Assembly: GCA_045637095.1 (NCBI GenBank) | Contig: JAZTYX010000053.1 | Location: 1 to 42,588 of the forward strand | From: UMGS1649 sp045637095 | GTDB taxonomy: Bacteria > Bacillota > Clostridia > TANB77 > CAG-465 | DNA: 42,588 nucleotides | Direction of reading: 5' to 3' | Program-made: the position numbers and the translations under genes | The notes under the pieces: model-generated | What the model saw: the letters and a program-made list of their open reading frames with translations, nothing else | Told to the model about the DNA's origin: nothing | Databases searched by the model: none | Part shown: positions 19,629-28,406 of the stretch, in pieces | How the letters are laid out: every line of letters starts with the position of its first letter | Numbering within the stretch: the stretch's first letter is position 1

Positions 19629-21780
19629 AGCATATAATGGATATGGTGGTTTTAATATAACAGGAGACGAGTATGAGGTGTTAAACACCCATACTCCTGT
19701 CCCTTGGTGTAATGTATTAACAAACGAGAGATTCGGTACCTTAGTATCTACATATGGAACAGTTTATTCATTCTATAAAAATGCTGGTGAGTTTAAGTTA
19801 ACTCACTGGTGTAATGACTGGGCAGATTTTAAGCCTGGTGAACAATTTAGAGGTATATATGATACAGGGTATAATCTAACTTATGGTTTTGGTTATGCTA
19901 AAGTAAGAGAGGAACATGGAAATATCGAAAGAAGCATGGATATTTTTGTTCCAATAGATGATGATGTTAAAGTTCATTATATTGAAATTAAGAATAGTAG
20001 AGCAATAGACAAAGAAGTGACTATAGAATATACTCCAGATATGGTTATGGGTGTTGCTAAAGAAAAAACAAGCCCATATGTACTATGTAAAGTAGAAGAA
20101 GATGTTATGTACTTTAAGAACCCATATAATGAGTTTTTTGGTAATGTTACTACATATGTTAAAGGTGTTCTATTAGAAGGCACAGAAGGTGCTGTAGAAT
20201 ATGATGAAGAAACACATACAGTAAAAGTAAGATGTATTGCAAAGAAAGATGAAGCAAGAAGAGTAGCAATTCTTTTTGGAGCTACTGAAGAAGGAATAGA
20301 AAAAGCCAAAGAAGTACTTGCTAAATATTCTAGTGAAACTAATATAGTAGCAGAATACGAAAAAACAAAAGCATACTGGAGAAGTAAAGTTGTACGTAAT
20401 TTCAAAACAGGAAATGAGTATGTAGATATACTTGCAAATGGATGGTTAATGTATCAAACATTAGCATCTAGATTGTTTGCAAGAACAGGACTTTACCAAG
20501 CTGGTGGAGCTTTTGGATATAGAGATCAATTACAAGATACTCTAGCATTAATATCTTCTTGGCCAGAAAGAACGAGATCTCAAATAATAAAACACGCTCA
20601 CAAACAATTTGAAAAAGGTGATGTTTTACATTGGTGGCACGAACACAATTCAAGAGGAATTAGAACTCGTTTTAGCGATGATTATCTATGGTTACCATAT
20701 GTTCTTAGTGAATATGTATTTAAGACTAAAGATATGACAGTATTAAATGAAACTGCTTCATTCTTAGAAGATAAACCTTTAGGTGAACATAAAGAACTTT
20801 ATGATTATTTTGCACCTACTGGAGTTTATGCAACAGTTTATGAACACGCAGTAAGAGCTATTAAGTATGGTCTATCTAGAAAAGGTAGACATGAACTTTT
20901 AGAAATAGGAGATGGAGACTGGAATGACGGTTTCAGTAACATAAACGGTGAATCTGTATGGCTAACTTTCTTCATGATAGACATTTTAGATAGATTTATT
21001 AAATTAGCAGATATGATGGGAAATAAAGAGGACTCTAAATATTTTGCAAACGAAAGACATATTCTAAAACATACAGTTATAGATTATGCTTGGACAGGAG
21101 AATACTTCGCAAGAGCATTCTATCCAGATGGAACTCCGATAGGAACTCCAGATAGTCCAGATTGCAAAATAGATTTAATATCTCAAGCTTGGGCAGCTAT
21201 AGCTCTTAAAGGATATATAGATTGTAAAGAAGAGATAGATTTAAGTTTAGAGAGCGCAGAAAAGTATCTAGTAGATAGAGACCATGGAGTTGTAAAACTT
21301 CTTTATCCGCCATTCGACAGTCCTAAAAACAATCCTGGTTACATTAAAGCATATGTTCCTGGTGTTAGAGAAAACGGCGGACAATATACACACGCTGCAA
21401 TATGGCTTGCAAAAGCGTATTTTGAAATAGGTAAACCTGAAAAAGGATTAGATATATTAAGTATATTAAATCCAATAAATCATAGTAATGAAAAAGAAAA
21501 AACTGAGATTTATCAAGTAGAACCTTATGTTGTGGCTGCAGATGTTTACGCTAACCCAGATCATGTTGGACGTGGGGGCTGGACTTGGTACACAGGTTCT
21601 TCGGGTTGGATGTATAAAGTAATAGAAGATAACTTTAACCAAGTAGATGAAAATTCTACTGAGTCTAAAGAAGAAAAGAAACCAGTTAAAAGAACTACTA
21701 GAAAGAAAAAAGTAGAAGTAGAACCAGAAACTGAAACAATAAAAGAAGAAACAACTACGGAAGTAGAAAATGTAGAATAA
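19618..21780 (+). CDS. Cyclic beta-glucan synthase, C-terminal subunit (GH94 phosphorylase-type)
   Basis: A 720-residue GH94 protein equal to the C-terminal third of NdvB, the part that trims or sets glucan chain length by phosphorolysis. It starts with the beta-sandwich (NGYGGF, then TPVPWCNVLTNERFGTLVS), has the GH94 signature FGYRDQLQD (about residue 299), the catalytic Asp in GDGDWNDG (about 431), and the late motifs YPPFDSP, RENGGQYTHAA and GGWTWYTGSSGW. The ATG lies 7 bases after GAGGTG inside the preceding gene. The two frames overlap by 11 bases, so translation is probably coupled. The last 60 residues are a charged, Lys- then Glu-rich tail (KKPVKRTTRKKK) absent from typical GH94 enzymes. 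No signal peptide: it should work in the cytosol with its membrane partner. Confidence 0.9.
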   Translation: MNYKAYNGYGGFNITGDEYEVLNTHTPVPWCNVLTNERFGTLVSTYGTVYSFYKNAGEFKLTHWCNDWADFKPGEQFRGIYDTGYNLTYGFGYAKVREEHGNIERSMDIFVPIDDDVKVHYIEIKNSRAIDKEVTIEYTPDMVMGVAKEKTSPYVLCKVEEDVMYFKNPYNEFFGNVTTYVKGVLLEGTEGAVEYDEETHTVKVRCIAKKDEARRVAILFGATEEGIEKAKEVLAKYSSETNIVAEYEKTKAYWRSKVVRNFKTGNEYVDILANGWLMYQTLASRLFARTGLYQAGGAFGYRDQLQDTLALISSWPERTRSQIIKHAHKQFEKGDVLHWWHEHNSRGIRTRFSDDYLWLPYVLSEYVFKTKDMTVLNETASFLEDKPLGEHKELYDYFAPTGVYATVYEHAVRAIKYGLSRKGRHELLEIGDGDWNDGFSNINGESVWLTFFMIDILDRFIKLADMMGNKEDSKYFANERHILKHTVIDYAWTGEYFARAFYPDGTPIGTPDSPDCKIDLISQAWAAIALKGYIDCKEEIDLSLESAEKYLVDRDHGVVKLLYPPFDSPKNNPGYIKAYVPGVRENGGQYTHAAIWLAKAYFEIGKPEKGLDILSILNPINHSNEKEKTEIYQVEPYVVAADVYANPDHVGRGGWTWYTGSSGWMYKVIEDNFNQVDENSTESKEEKKPVKRTTRKKKVEVEPETETIKEETTTEVENVE

Positions 21781-21783
21781 TTA

Positions 21784-21815
21784 AAAGAGAGGTACATAGA
21801 AATATGTGCCTCTTT
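21784..21815 (+). terminator. Hairpin after glucan synthase genes
   Basis: AAAGAGAGGTACATA pairs with TATGTGCCTCTTT around a GAAA loop, with one bulge or mismatch; the following T-run is short. Confidence 0.7.
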
Positions 21816-21855
21816 AATATGTCCCTAAAATATTAAAACATTAAAAAATAAAATA

Positions 21856-21884
21856 TTGACTAAACTAAAAATATAAAATATACT
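21856..21884 (+). promoter_or_regulatory. Promoter of BspA-like surface protein gene
   Basis: TTGACT (21856-21861) and TATACT (21879-21884) are 17 bp apart, directly upstream of the surface protein gene. Confidence 0.8.
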
Positions 21885-21912
21885 TTTATATATAAACATA
21901 GGAGAAATGTAT

Positions 21913-24045
21913 ATGAATAATAGAAAAGGGATATCTTTAATAGTATTAGTAATAACAATAATTGTAATGATAATATTAGCGGCGTCGATTATAATTTCGT
22001 TAAATAATGCCGGCATTATAAACAAAGCTGATGAAGCAGTTAGCAAAACAGATTTGCTGAATGTTCAAAATAAAGCAGATCTGATTTGGACTGACGATTA
22101 TCTAGCGGGTAAAAGGGGTGGCAATCTTAAGGAATCTGTCTTAGATAAATTAAAAGATCATACAGATGACTATGATATAGATGTAACAGATAAAGGTGTA
22201 ACTGTAACTGAAAAAGGCCAAGGCTCAACATATGCGGGGAAACCTGTATATGCAAAAATATATAATTATACTGACCCTGTAACTGGAACTTCAGGTAAAT
22301 TGTTAGAATTATCTAGTAACGAAAATCATATATCTACATTACCAGGAGTGGATTTATCTGTTGCACCTATTGAATATGGTAATATAGGTCAAACTGCATA
22401 TCACTACGATCTTAATACATCAGTAGTAATTCAAAACGGAGTTACATATAATTATGATACAGAAGAAGCTAGTGTAGCTGTTCCGTGGTTAACATTTTCG
22501 AGCGACGAAAATGATTATGGAGATGAAGTTTATATTAGAGGTTCGTACGAATCTAGTGAAGAGAATATAATAAAAGTAAATATTGCAGATAAAATAGCAC
22601 CAAAAAGTACAGCAACATACTTCTTAGGATTAGAAGATTTAACTGAAATCGTTGGATTAGACAATATAGAAACATCTACAGTTACTGATATGTCTGGTAT
22701 GTTTAAGGGGTGTAAAAACTTAGAAACGCTAGACGTTTCTGGTTTTGATACTAAAAATGTAACAAGTATGGCGGGAATGTTTTTATATTGCTATAACGTT
22801 GATGTCATAGATGTAAGCAACTTTGATACATCTAAGGTTACTATGATGAATAGTATGTTTGAGGAGTGTTCATCAATAACAAACTTGAATTTAAGTAGCT
22901 TTGATACTTCAAAAGTAACCAACATGGAAAGCATGTTTTCAGGTGCCTGGAATTTAACTAGTTTAAATGTATCTAATTTTGACACTTCTAATGTAACTGA
23001 TATGAGTCTAATGTTCTGGAGCGTAGGAGTTTCTGAATTAAATGTAAGCAATTTTGATACATCTAAAGTTACTAGAATGAATAGTATGTTTGAAGATTGT
23101 GGTTATCTTACTTCTTTAGACCTTAGAAATTTCGACACGTCTAAGGTAACAACAATGTCTTGGATGTTTGGAGACTGCACAGAATTATCTAACATAAACT
23201 TATCTAGTTTCAACACATCTAGTTTGAGAGATATGTCAGGAATGTTTAATAGTACTGCTATAACAAGCATTGACTTAAGCCATTTTGATACAACAAATGT
23301 TGTAGATATGTGCGATTTGTTTGGTTGGTGTGAATATTTAACAAGTATTAATTTAACAGGCTTCAAGACATCAAATGTTGTAGACTTTGATTATATGTTC
23401 TATGACTGTGTTAATTTAAAAAATATAGACGTATCACATTTTGATACATCAAACGCAAAATATTTATATGGAATGTTTGGTGGTTGTGAATCGTTAGAAA
23501 CAATAAATGTAAGTAACTTTAATACAGCAAAAACAACCTCGTTCGATAATATGTTTTCATATTGCCAAAAACTTAAAACTATAGATTTATCTAGTTTTAA
23601 TACATCAAGTGCCGAAGAAATTAGTGGAATGTTCAATAACTGTATAGCATTAGAAAGTATAGATTTATCTAATTTTAATACATCTAATGTAAAGGACTTC
23701 TCTAAATTATTCTATGGTTGTACTAATTTAAAAAATGTTAATATAGCTAATTTTAATACTGCAAATGCAACAAATTTATCTTCAATGTTTTATAATTGTC
23801 CAGCATTAGAAACATTAAATTTATCTAACTTCAACACAGCTAACGCAACAAACATGTCTTATATGTTCTATAAATGTTCAAATTTAGCTAATCTAAACGT
23901 ATCTAGTTTTAATACTGCAAACGTAGGAGACATGAGATATATGTTTGCTGGTTGCTGCAAATTAGTAGGTAATTTAGATATAAGTCACTTTACATACAAG
24001 TCTGGTGTTAAAAAAACAAGTATGGATCCATCTTGTTTAAGTTAA
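21913..24045 (+). CDS. Prepilin-headed BspA-like surface protein with about 17 DUF285 repeats
   Basis: A 710-residue protein. It starts MNNRKGISLIVLV, with the same prepilin-like helix and head (to about residue 100) as the proteins at 1 and 1808. A spacer of about 130 residues follows, then about 17 units of 23-24 residues of the BspA/DUF285 type (NFDTSKVTNMESMFSGAWNLTS is one variant). Such repeats form leucine-rich-repeat-like solenoids, and BspA proteins in other bacteria bind host matrix or other cells. The first ten units mostly carry F-D-T and the later ones F-N-T. The start is the ATG at 21913, 8 bases after AGGAG; the ATG at 21907 is too close. There is no LPXTG motif. It is followed after 15 bases by a small anchored protein gene. 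Confidence 0.87.
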   Translation: MNNRKGISLIVLVITIIVMIILAASIIISLNNAGIINKADEAVSKTDLLNVQNKADLIWTDDYLAGKRGGNLKESVLDKLKDHTDDYDIDVTDKGVTVTEKGQGSTYAGKPVYAKIYNYTDPVTGTSGKLLELSSNENHISTLPGVDLSVAPIEYGNIGQTAYHYDLNTSVVIQNGVTYNYDTEEASVAVPWLTFSSDENDYGDEVYIRGSYESSEENIIKVNIADKIAPKSTATYFLGLEDLTEIVGLDNIETSTVTDMSGMFKGCKNLETLDVSGFDTKNVTSMAGMFLYCYNVDVIDVSNFDTSKVTMMNSMFEECSSITNLNLSSFDTSKVTNMESMFSGAWNLTSLNVSNFDTSNVTDMSLMFWSVGVSELNVSNFDTSKVTRMNSMFEDCGYLTSLDLRNFDTSKVTTMSWMFGDCTELSNINLSSFNTSSLRDMSGMFNSTAITSIDLSHFDTTNVVDMCDLFGWCEYLTSINLTGFKTSNVVDFDYMFYDCVNLKNIDVSHFDTSNAKYLYGMFGGCESLETINVSNFNTAKTTSFDNMFSYCQKLKTIDLSSFNTSSAEEISGMFNNCIALESIDLSNFNTSNVKDFSKLFYGCTNLKNVNIANFNTANATNLSSMFYNCPALETLNLSNFNTANATNMSYMFYKCSNLANLNVSSFNTANVGDMRYMFAGCCKLVGNLDISHFTYKSGVKKTSMDPSCLS

Positions 24046-24060
24046 TAAAGGAGGAGACTA

Positions 24061-24504
24061 ATGAAGAAAAAAACAATAATACCAATTATAGTTATAATTT
24101 TACTCATAGGAATCGTAGTAATAATTAGTTCAACAAACTCTAATGCTAAAGAAAATAATATACCATTGCCAGATTATGCATCTCGTATAAAAATTTCAGA
24201 TATAGTAAAAGAAGATATTGCGAACAAATTAACTACATTTGGAGTAAATATAGAAAAAACAAAATCTAATGGTACTAATAAAAAAATAGGAAATGGAGAG
24301 TCATATATAATAAAAAGCGGTTCAACTCAAGAAACAATAAATATCTATATAGTAGACAATAATGTTGCTTCTTTATTAGCTGGAAATACAAATCCAGGCG
24401 AAAAAGAAATAGACGGCAATAAGTATTGGATATATAAAAACTTATTAATTAGTTTACCATCAAACACAACATTTAGTGATTCTATAAAAAATTCATTAAT
24501 ATAA
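24061..24504 (+). CDS. Small membrane-anchored protein co-transcribed with the BspA-like gene
   Basis: A 147-residue protein with an N-terminal membrane helix (about residues 5-23, rich in Ile and Val) after MKKK, then an extracellular-looking domain with a GNGESYIIKSGSTQ stretch and an ending of short hydrophobic strands. AAAGGAGGAG gives a very strong ribosome site, and the gene begins 15 bases after the BspA-like gene, so the two likely form an operon. I do not recognise the domain. No lipobox cysteine or sortase motif is present. A partner or chaperone role for the surface protein is only an inference from position. Confidence 0.72.
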   Translation: MKKKTIIPIIVIILLIGIVVIISSTNSNAKENNIPLPDYASRIKISDIVKEDIANKLTTFGVNIEKTKSNGTNKKIGNGESYIIKSGSTQETINIYIVDNNVASLLAGNTNPGEKEIDGNKYWIYKNLLISLPSNTTFSDSIKNSLI

Positions 24505-24509
24505 TTTAA

Positions 24510-24544
24510 AGAGGTATAAAAGAGATTATTATCTTTATGCCTCT
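24510..24544 (+). terminator. Hairpin after surface protein operon
   Basis: AGAGGTATAAA (24510-24520) pairs with TTTATGCCTCT (24534-24544) with one G-T pair. No clear T-run follows. Confidence 0.6.
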
Positions 24545-24576
24545 AATTTATTGTGTTCGACACAAAAACTCTTTAT

Positions 24577-24605
24577 TTGACCTTTTAGAGCCTTTGTGGT
24601 ATAAT
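24577..24605 (+). promoter_or_regulatory. Promoter of orphan gene at 24662
   Basis: TTGACC (24577-24582) and TATAAT (24600-24605) are 17 bp apart. Confidence 0.82.
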
Positions 24606-24661
24606 TTTATGCGTAAGATATATGTAAATAAAATATAATTATATAATAGGAGAATTAGCAC

Positions 24662-24955
24662 ATGATGGAAAAAATTGAAAGCCTATGGAAAGTGGGTATT
24701 CGGTTTAATGAAATTCAGTTTATCGGAATAGCCCCTAGACTTGGTGGAATATTTGGTAATGCAACCGAGCAAGCACTGTTAACAAAGGCAGTAGATTATA
24801 TCGAACAAGCTCAAAAATTTGCAGAATGCATTCCTTTATCTAAGGTCCCAGAGGGTATGGAAACAACGAATAAAAATGATGTAATGGTAGGTTTTACTCT
24901 TATGTTTAAGGACGCGGAAAAAGCCAAATTATTCCTTGATAGTATTAAACAATAA
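24662..24955 (+). CDS. Orphan small soluble protein
   Basis: A 97-residue protein with no membrane segment. It begins MMEKIESLWKVGIRFNEIQF and ends in a predicted amphipathic helix (AEKAKLFLDSIKQ). AGGAGA lies 8 bases before the first ATG. Its base use is somewhat richer in G+C than its neighbours (codons CCC, CGG, CTG, GCG), like the orphan genes at 13616 and 28405. It has a clean promoter and a strong terminator, so it is a single-gene unit. Family and function are unknown to me. Confidence 0.68.
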   Translation: MMEKIESLWKVGIRFNEIQFIGIAPRLGGIFGNATEQALLTKAVDYIEQAQKFAECIPLSKVPEGMETTNKNDVMVGFTLMFKDAEKAKLFLDSIKQ

Positions 24956-24965
24956 CCATTAAAAG

Positions 24966-24994
24966 ATTGTCGCATAAATTGCGGCAATTTTTTT
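24966..24994 (+). terminator. Terminator after orphan gene
   Basis: ATTGTCGCA (24966-24974) pairs with TGCGGCAAT (24980-24988) with a 5-base loop and is followed by seven T. Confidence 0.93.
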
Positions 24995-25036
24995 ATATTT
25001 ATTCCAATTTTTGTGATATAAATATTACATAATTGC

Positions 25037-25064
25037 TTGTAAATAACTTTATTTGTGATATAAT
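25037..25064 (+). promoter_or_regulatory. Promoter of tig-clpP-clpX
   Basis: TATAAT (25059-25064) is preceded by TGA, an extended -10. TTGTAA (25037-25042) lies 16 bp upstream as a weak -35. I see no CtsR or CIRCE operator nearby. Confidence 0.72.
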
Positions 25065-25102
25065 TTAGTAGTTACATGTGAATAGAAGAAAGGAAGATAA
25101 AC

Positions 25103-26386
25103 ATGAGTGTTAAAATAGAAAAATTAGAAGGATCAAAAGTAAAATTAGATTTTACAGTAGAAGCAGCAAAATTTAATGAAGCATTAGACCAAGCTTTCAA
25201 AGAAAACTCAGGAAAATTCAAAATGCCTGGTTTTAGAAATGGTAAAGTACCAAGAAACGTTATAGAAAAAACATACGGAGATAACGTATTATTTGAAGAA
25301 GCTTTTGGTATACTTGCTGAAAAAGAATATATGGCAGCAGTTATAGAAAACAACCTAGAAGTTGTTTCTGAACCAAGACTTGCTAAAATGGACAAATTAA
25401 GCAAAACTGAAGATATAGTTTTCTCAATTGAAGTATTTGTTAAACCAGAAGCAAAACTTAAAAAATATAAAGGATTAACAATAGAAAAAGTTAATACAGA
25501 AGTTACAGATGCTGATGTAGATGCAGAATTAGAAACTATTAGAAATAAAAACGCTAGAATAGTTGCTAAAGAAGAAGGCGCTGTAGAAAACGGAGATATA
25601 GCTAATATAGATTTCGAAGGATTCTTAGATGGTGTAGCATTCCAAGGTGGAAAAGCAGAAAAATATGACCTTGAAATAGGTTCAGGTTCATTTATACCAG
25701 GATTTGAAGAACAAATCGTAGGAATGAAAGTTGGAGATGAAAAAGATATAACAACTACATTCCCTGAAGAATATGGTAACCAAGATTTAGCTGGAAAAGA
25801 AACAATATTCAAAATTAAATTACATGAAATAAAGAAAAAAGAATTACCAGCACTTGATGATGAATTTGCTAAAGACGTATCTGAATTTGATACATTAGAA
25901 GCTTATAAAGCATCATTAAAAGAAAAATTAGCTAAAAATAAAGAAGCAGCAGCTAAAGCTGAAAGAGAATCTAAAGCAGTAGAAGCTTTAATTAAAGAAT
26001 TAGATGTTGAAATACCAGAAGTTATGATTCACAATCAAATTCACAATATGATTCATGAATTTGAACAAAATCTAGCATACCAAGGTATGACTCTTGATCA
26101 ATACATGGAAATATTAAATATTGACCATAAAGCATTACACGATCAATTCGAAGAACCAGCAGTAAGAGATATTAAATTAAATCTTGCTATAGAAGAAGTA
26201 GTTAAAGCAGAAAATGTTGAAGTAACTGAAGAAGAAATAGTTGCTAAAGTTGAAGAACTATGTGCAGCATACGGTCAAGATGCTTCTTCTATGAAAGAAA
26301 ACGAAAATGTTAAAGGATACATGAGAACTAAATTAAAACAAGAAAAAGCTATGAACGTAGTAGTAGAAAATGTTAAAGAAAAATAG
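25103..26386 (+). CDS. tig: Trigger factor
   Basis: A 427-residue ribosome-bound chaperone with peptidyl-prolyl isomerase activity that receives nascent chains. The N-terminal ribosome-binding domain shows the signature FRNGKVPRNVIEKTYG (about residues 45-60). The FKBP-type domain spans about 150-245 (GDIANIDFEGFLDG to FKIKLHEIK). The C-terminal helical chaperone arms fill the rest (DQFEEPAVRDIKLNLAIEEV). Length is typical. AGAAAGGAAG precedes the ATG. It begins the tig-clpP-clpX set, the classic order in Firmicutes. Confidence 0.96.
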   Translation: MSVKIEKLEGSKVKLDFTVEAAKFNEALDQAFKENSGKFKMPGFRNGKVPRNVIEKTYGDNVLFEEAFGILAEKEYMAAVIENNLEVVSEPRLAKMDKLSKTEDIVFSIEVFVKPEAKLKKYKGLTIEKVNTEVTDADVDAELETIRNKNARIVAKEEGAVENGDIANIDFEGFLDGVAFQGGKAEKYDLEIGSGSFIPGFEEQIVGMKVGDEKDITTTFPEEYGNQDLAGKETIFKIKLHEIKKKELPALDDEFAKDVSEFDTLEAYKASLKEKLAKNKEAAAKAERESKAVEALIKELDVEIPEVMIHNQIHNMIHEFEQNLAYQGMTLDQYMEILNIDHKALHDQFEEPAVRDIKLNLAIEEVVKAENVEVTEEEIVAKVEELCAAYGQDASSMKENENVKGYMRTKLKQEKAMNVVVENVKEK

Positions 26387-26410
26387 TTTTTATTGGAGGT
26401 AAACATATAT

Positions 26411-27007
26411 ATGAAAAACAGTTTAGTACCAATGGTTGTTGAACAAACAAGCAAAGGTGAAAGATCATATGACATTTACTCAAGACTTCTAAAAGAAAGA
26501 ATAATATTCTTATCTGAAGAAGTAAATGATGTAACAGCCTCTTTAGTAGTAGCTCAATTGCTATTCTTAGATGCTGAAGATCCAGGTAAAGATATTCATT
26601 TATATATAAACAGCCCTGGCGGTAGTGTTACTGCTGGTATGGCCATATACGATACAATGCAATACATTAAATCTGATGTTTGTACAATATGTATTGGTAT
26701 GGCAGCAAGTATGGGAGCATTCCTTCTTGCAGCTGGTAAAAAAGGTAAAAGATTTGCACTACCTAATAGCACAATAATGATTCACCAACCTTTAGGTGGT
26801 GTTCAAGGTCAAGCTAGTGATATTAAGATTCATACAGATTATTTATTAATGATTAAAGATAAATTAAATAGAATTCTAAGTGAAAATACTGGCAAGCCAT
26901 TAGAACAAATCGAAAAAGATACAGATAGAGATAACTTCCTATCTAGCAAAGAAGCCAAGGAATATGGCTTAATTGATGAGGTTATGACAAGTATTAACGA
27001 GTTATAA
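26411..27007 (+). CDS. clpP: ATP-dependent Clp protease proteolytic subunit
   Basis: A 198-residue serine protease that forms the tetradecameric barrel used by ClpX and other Clp ATPases. The catalytic Ser is in GMAASMGAF (about residue 98), His in MIHQPLGG (about 123) and Asp in DTDRDNF (about 172). The start ATG at 26411 lies 10 bases after GGAGGT. An upstream in-frame TTG is part of that ribosome site and is rejected. The 24-base gap to tig and 17-base gap to clpX indicate one operon. Confidence 0.96.
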   Translation: MKNSLVPMVVEQTSKGERSYDIYSRLLKERIIFLSEEVNDVTASLVVAQLLFLDAEDPGKDIHLYINSPGGSVTAGMAIYDTMQYIKSDVCTICIGMAASMGAFLLAAGKKGKRFALPNSTIMIHQPLGGVQGQASDIKIHTDYLLMIKDKLNRILSENTGKPLEQIEKDTDRDNFLSSKEAKEYGLIDEVMTSINEL

Positions 27008-27024
27008 TATAAGGAGATAAATAT

Positions 27025-28353
27025 ATGGCAAAGAAAACAAATAGTGGTAACAATGATTATGATATATTTTGTTCTTTTTGTGGAAGATTTAAAGATGAGG
27101 TCGGCAAGATGATTGCCGGCCCTAATGGCATCTTTATATGTGAAGATTGTATAGATGTATGTAATAAGGTAATATTAGAAGATTTAATGCTTGGTGAACA
27201 AGAAGAAATGGAAAGACAAGCTAAGAAAGTAAAGCCAGAAGAAAAGGCTAGCGCTTCTTTAACAAGTAAAAAAGAACTAATAGAAAATACAGAACTTCCA
27301 ACTCCAGAACAAATAAAGAAAATACTAGATGAATATGTAGTAGGTCAAGACTCAGCTAAAAGAATTCTTGCAGTTGCAGTATATAACCATTATAAAAGAA
27401 TAAGAAATCTAGATAAAATAGATGATGTAGAAATACAAAAGAGTAATATATTAATGCTAGGACCAACAGGATGTGGTAAAACACTTATGGCACAAACTCT
27501 TGCTAAAGTATTAAGAGTTCCATTTGCAATAGCAGATGCTACTACTTTAACAGAAGCAGGATATGTGGGTGAAGATGTAGAAAACATTCTTTTAAGACTA
27601 ATACAAGCAGCTGACTGGGATATATCTAAAGCAGAAAAAGGTATTATATATATAGATGAATTAGATAAGATTACAAGAAAATCTGAAAATCCATCTATAA
27701 CAAGAGATGTTAGTGGCGAAGGCGTACAACAAGCACTTCTTAAGATAATAGAAGGAACTGTAGCTAATGTTCCTCCGCAAGGTGGAAGAAAACACCCTCA
27801 ACAAGATTATCTTAAAATAGATACTACAAATATATTATTTATATGTGGTGGTGCATTTGAAGGTCTAGATAAGATTATAGAAGCTAGAGTTGGTGAAAAA
27901 TCTATGGGCTTTGGTTCTAAACTAGAAGAAAAGAAAGATATAGATTACGGAACAATATTTAGTAAGGTTCTACCAAATGATATTATTAAATTTGGACTAA
28001 TACCAGAATTAGTAGGCCGTCTACCAATAATTACATCACTTACTCAATTAGATGAGAAAGCTTTAGTAGACATACTATCTAAACCTAAGAATTCTATACT
28101 TAAACAATATAAAAAATTATTAAAAATGGACAATGTAGAGCTAGACTTTAGAAAAGAAGCTCTTGAAGAAATAGTTAGACTTGCACTAGAAAGAAAAACT
28201 GGTGCTAGAGGTCTTAGAGCTATACTTGAAGAAGTTATGCTTAATGCCATGTATGATATACCATCAAACAAGAACATTAGTAAATGTATAATTACTAAAG
28301 AGGTAGTTACTAAAGAATTAGGTCCTATATACGAATATAGAAATCAGCAATAA
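27025..28353 (+). CDS. clpX: Clp protease ATP-binding subunit ClpX
   Basis: A 442-residue AAA+ unfoldase that feeds ClpP. The N-terminal zinc finger is CSFCGR with CEDC (about residues 13-40). Walker A is GPTGCGKT (about 147-154), Walker B is IIYIDELDK (about 208), and the sensor 2 region is GARGLRAILEEV (about 395). It ends with the expected small domain. AAGGAG lies 8 bases before the ATG. A bidirectional terminator closes the operon; lon, which often follows, is absent here. Confidence 0.97.
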   Translation: MAKKTNSGNNDYDIFCSFCGRFKDEVGKMIAGPNGIFICEDCIDVCNKVILEDLMLGEQEEMERQAKKVKPEEKASASLTSKKELIENTELPTPEQIKKILDEYVVGQDSAKRILAVAVYNHYKRIRNLDKIDDVEIQKSNILMLGPTGCGKTLMAQTLAKVLRVPFAIADATTLTEAGYVGEDVENILLRLIQAADWDISKAEKGIIYIDELDKITRKSENPSITRDVSGEGVQQALLKIIEGTVANVPPQGGRKHPQQDYLKIDTTNILFICGGAFEGLDKIIEARVGEKSMGFGSKLEEKKDIDYGTIFSKVLPNDIIKFGLIPELVGRLPIITSLTQLDEKALVDILSKPKNSILKQYKKLLKMDNVELDFRKEALEEIVRLALERKTGARGLRAILEEVMLNAMYDIPSNKNISKCIITKEVVTKELGPIYEYRNQQ

Positions 28354-28368
28354 AATGTTTAGATATAA

Positions 28369-28406
28369 AAAGAACTCGCAAATTACTACGAGTTCTTTAT
28401 TTTTTT
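28369..28406. terminator. Bidirectional terminator between clpX and the convergent orphan gene
   Basis: AAAGAACTCG (28369-28378) pairs with CGAGTTCTTT (28389-28398). A T-run follows on + and a T-rich stretch also follows on -, so it serves both converging genes. Confidence 0.9.
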
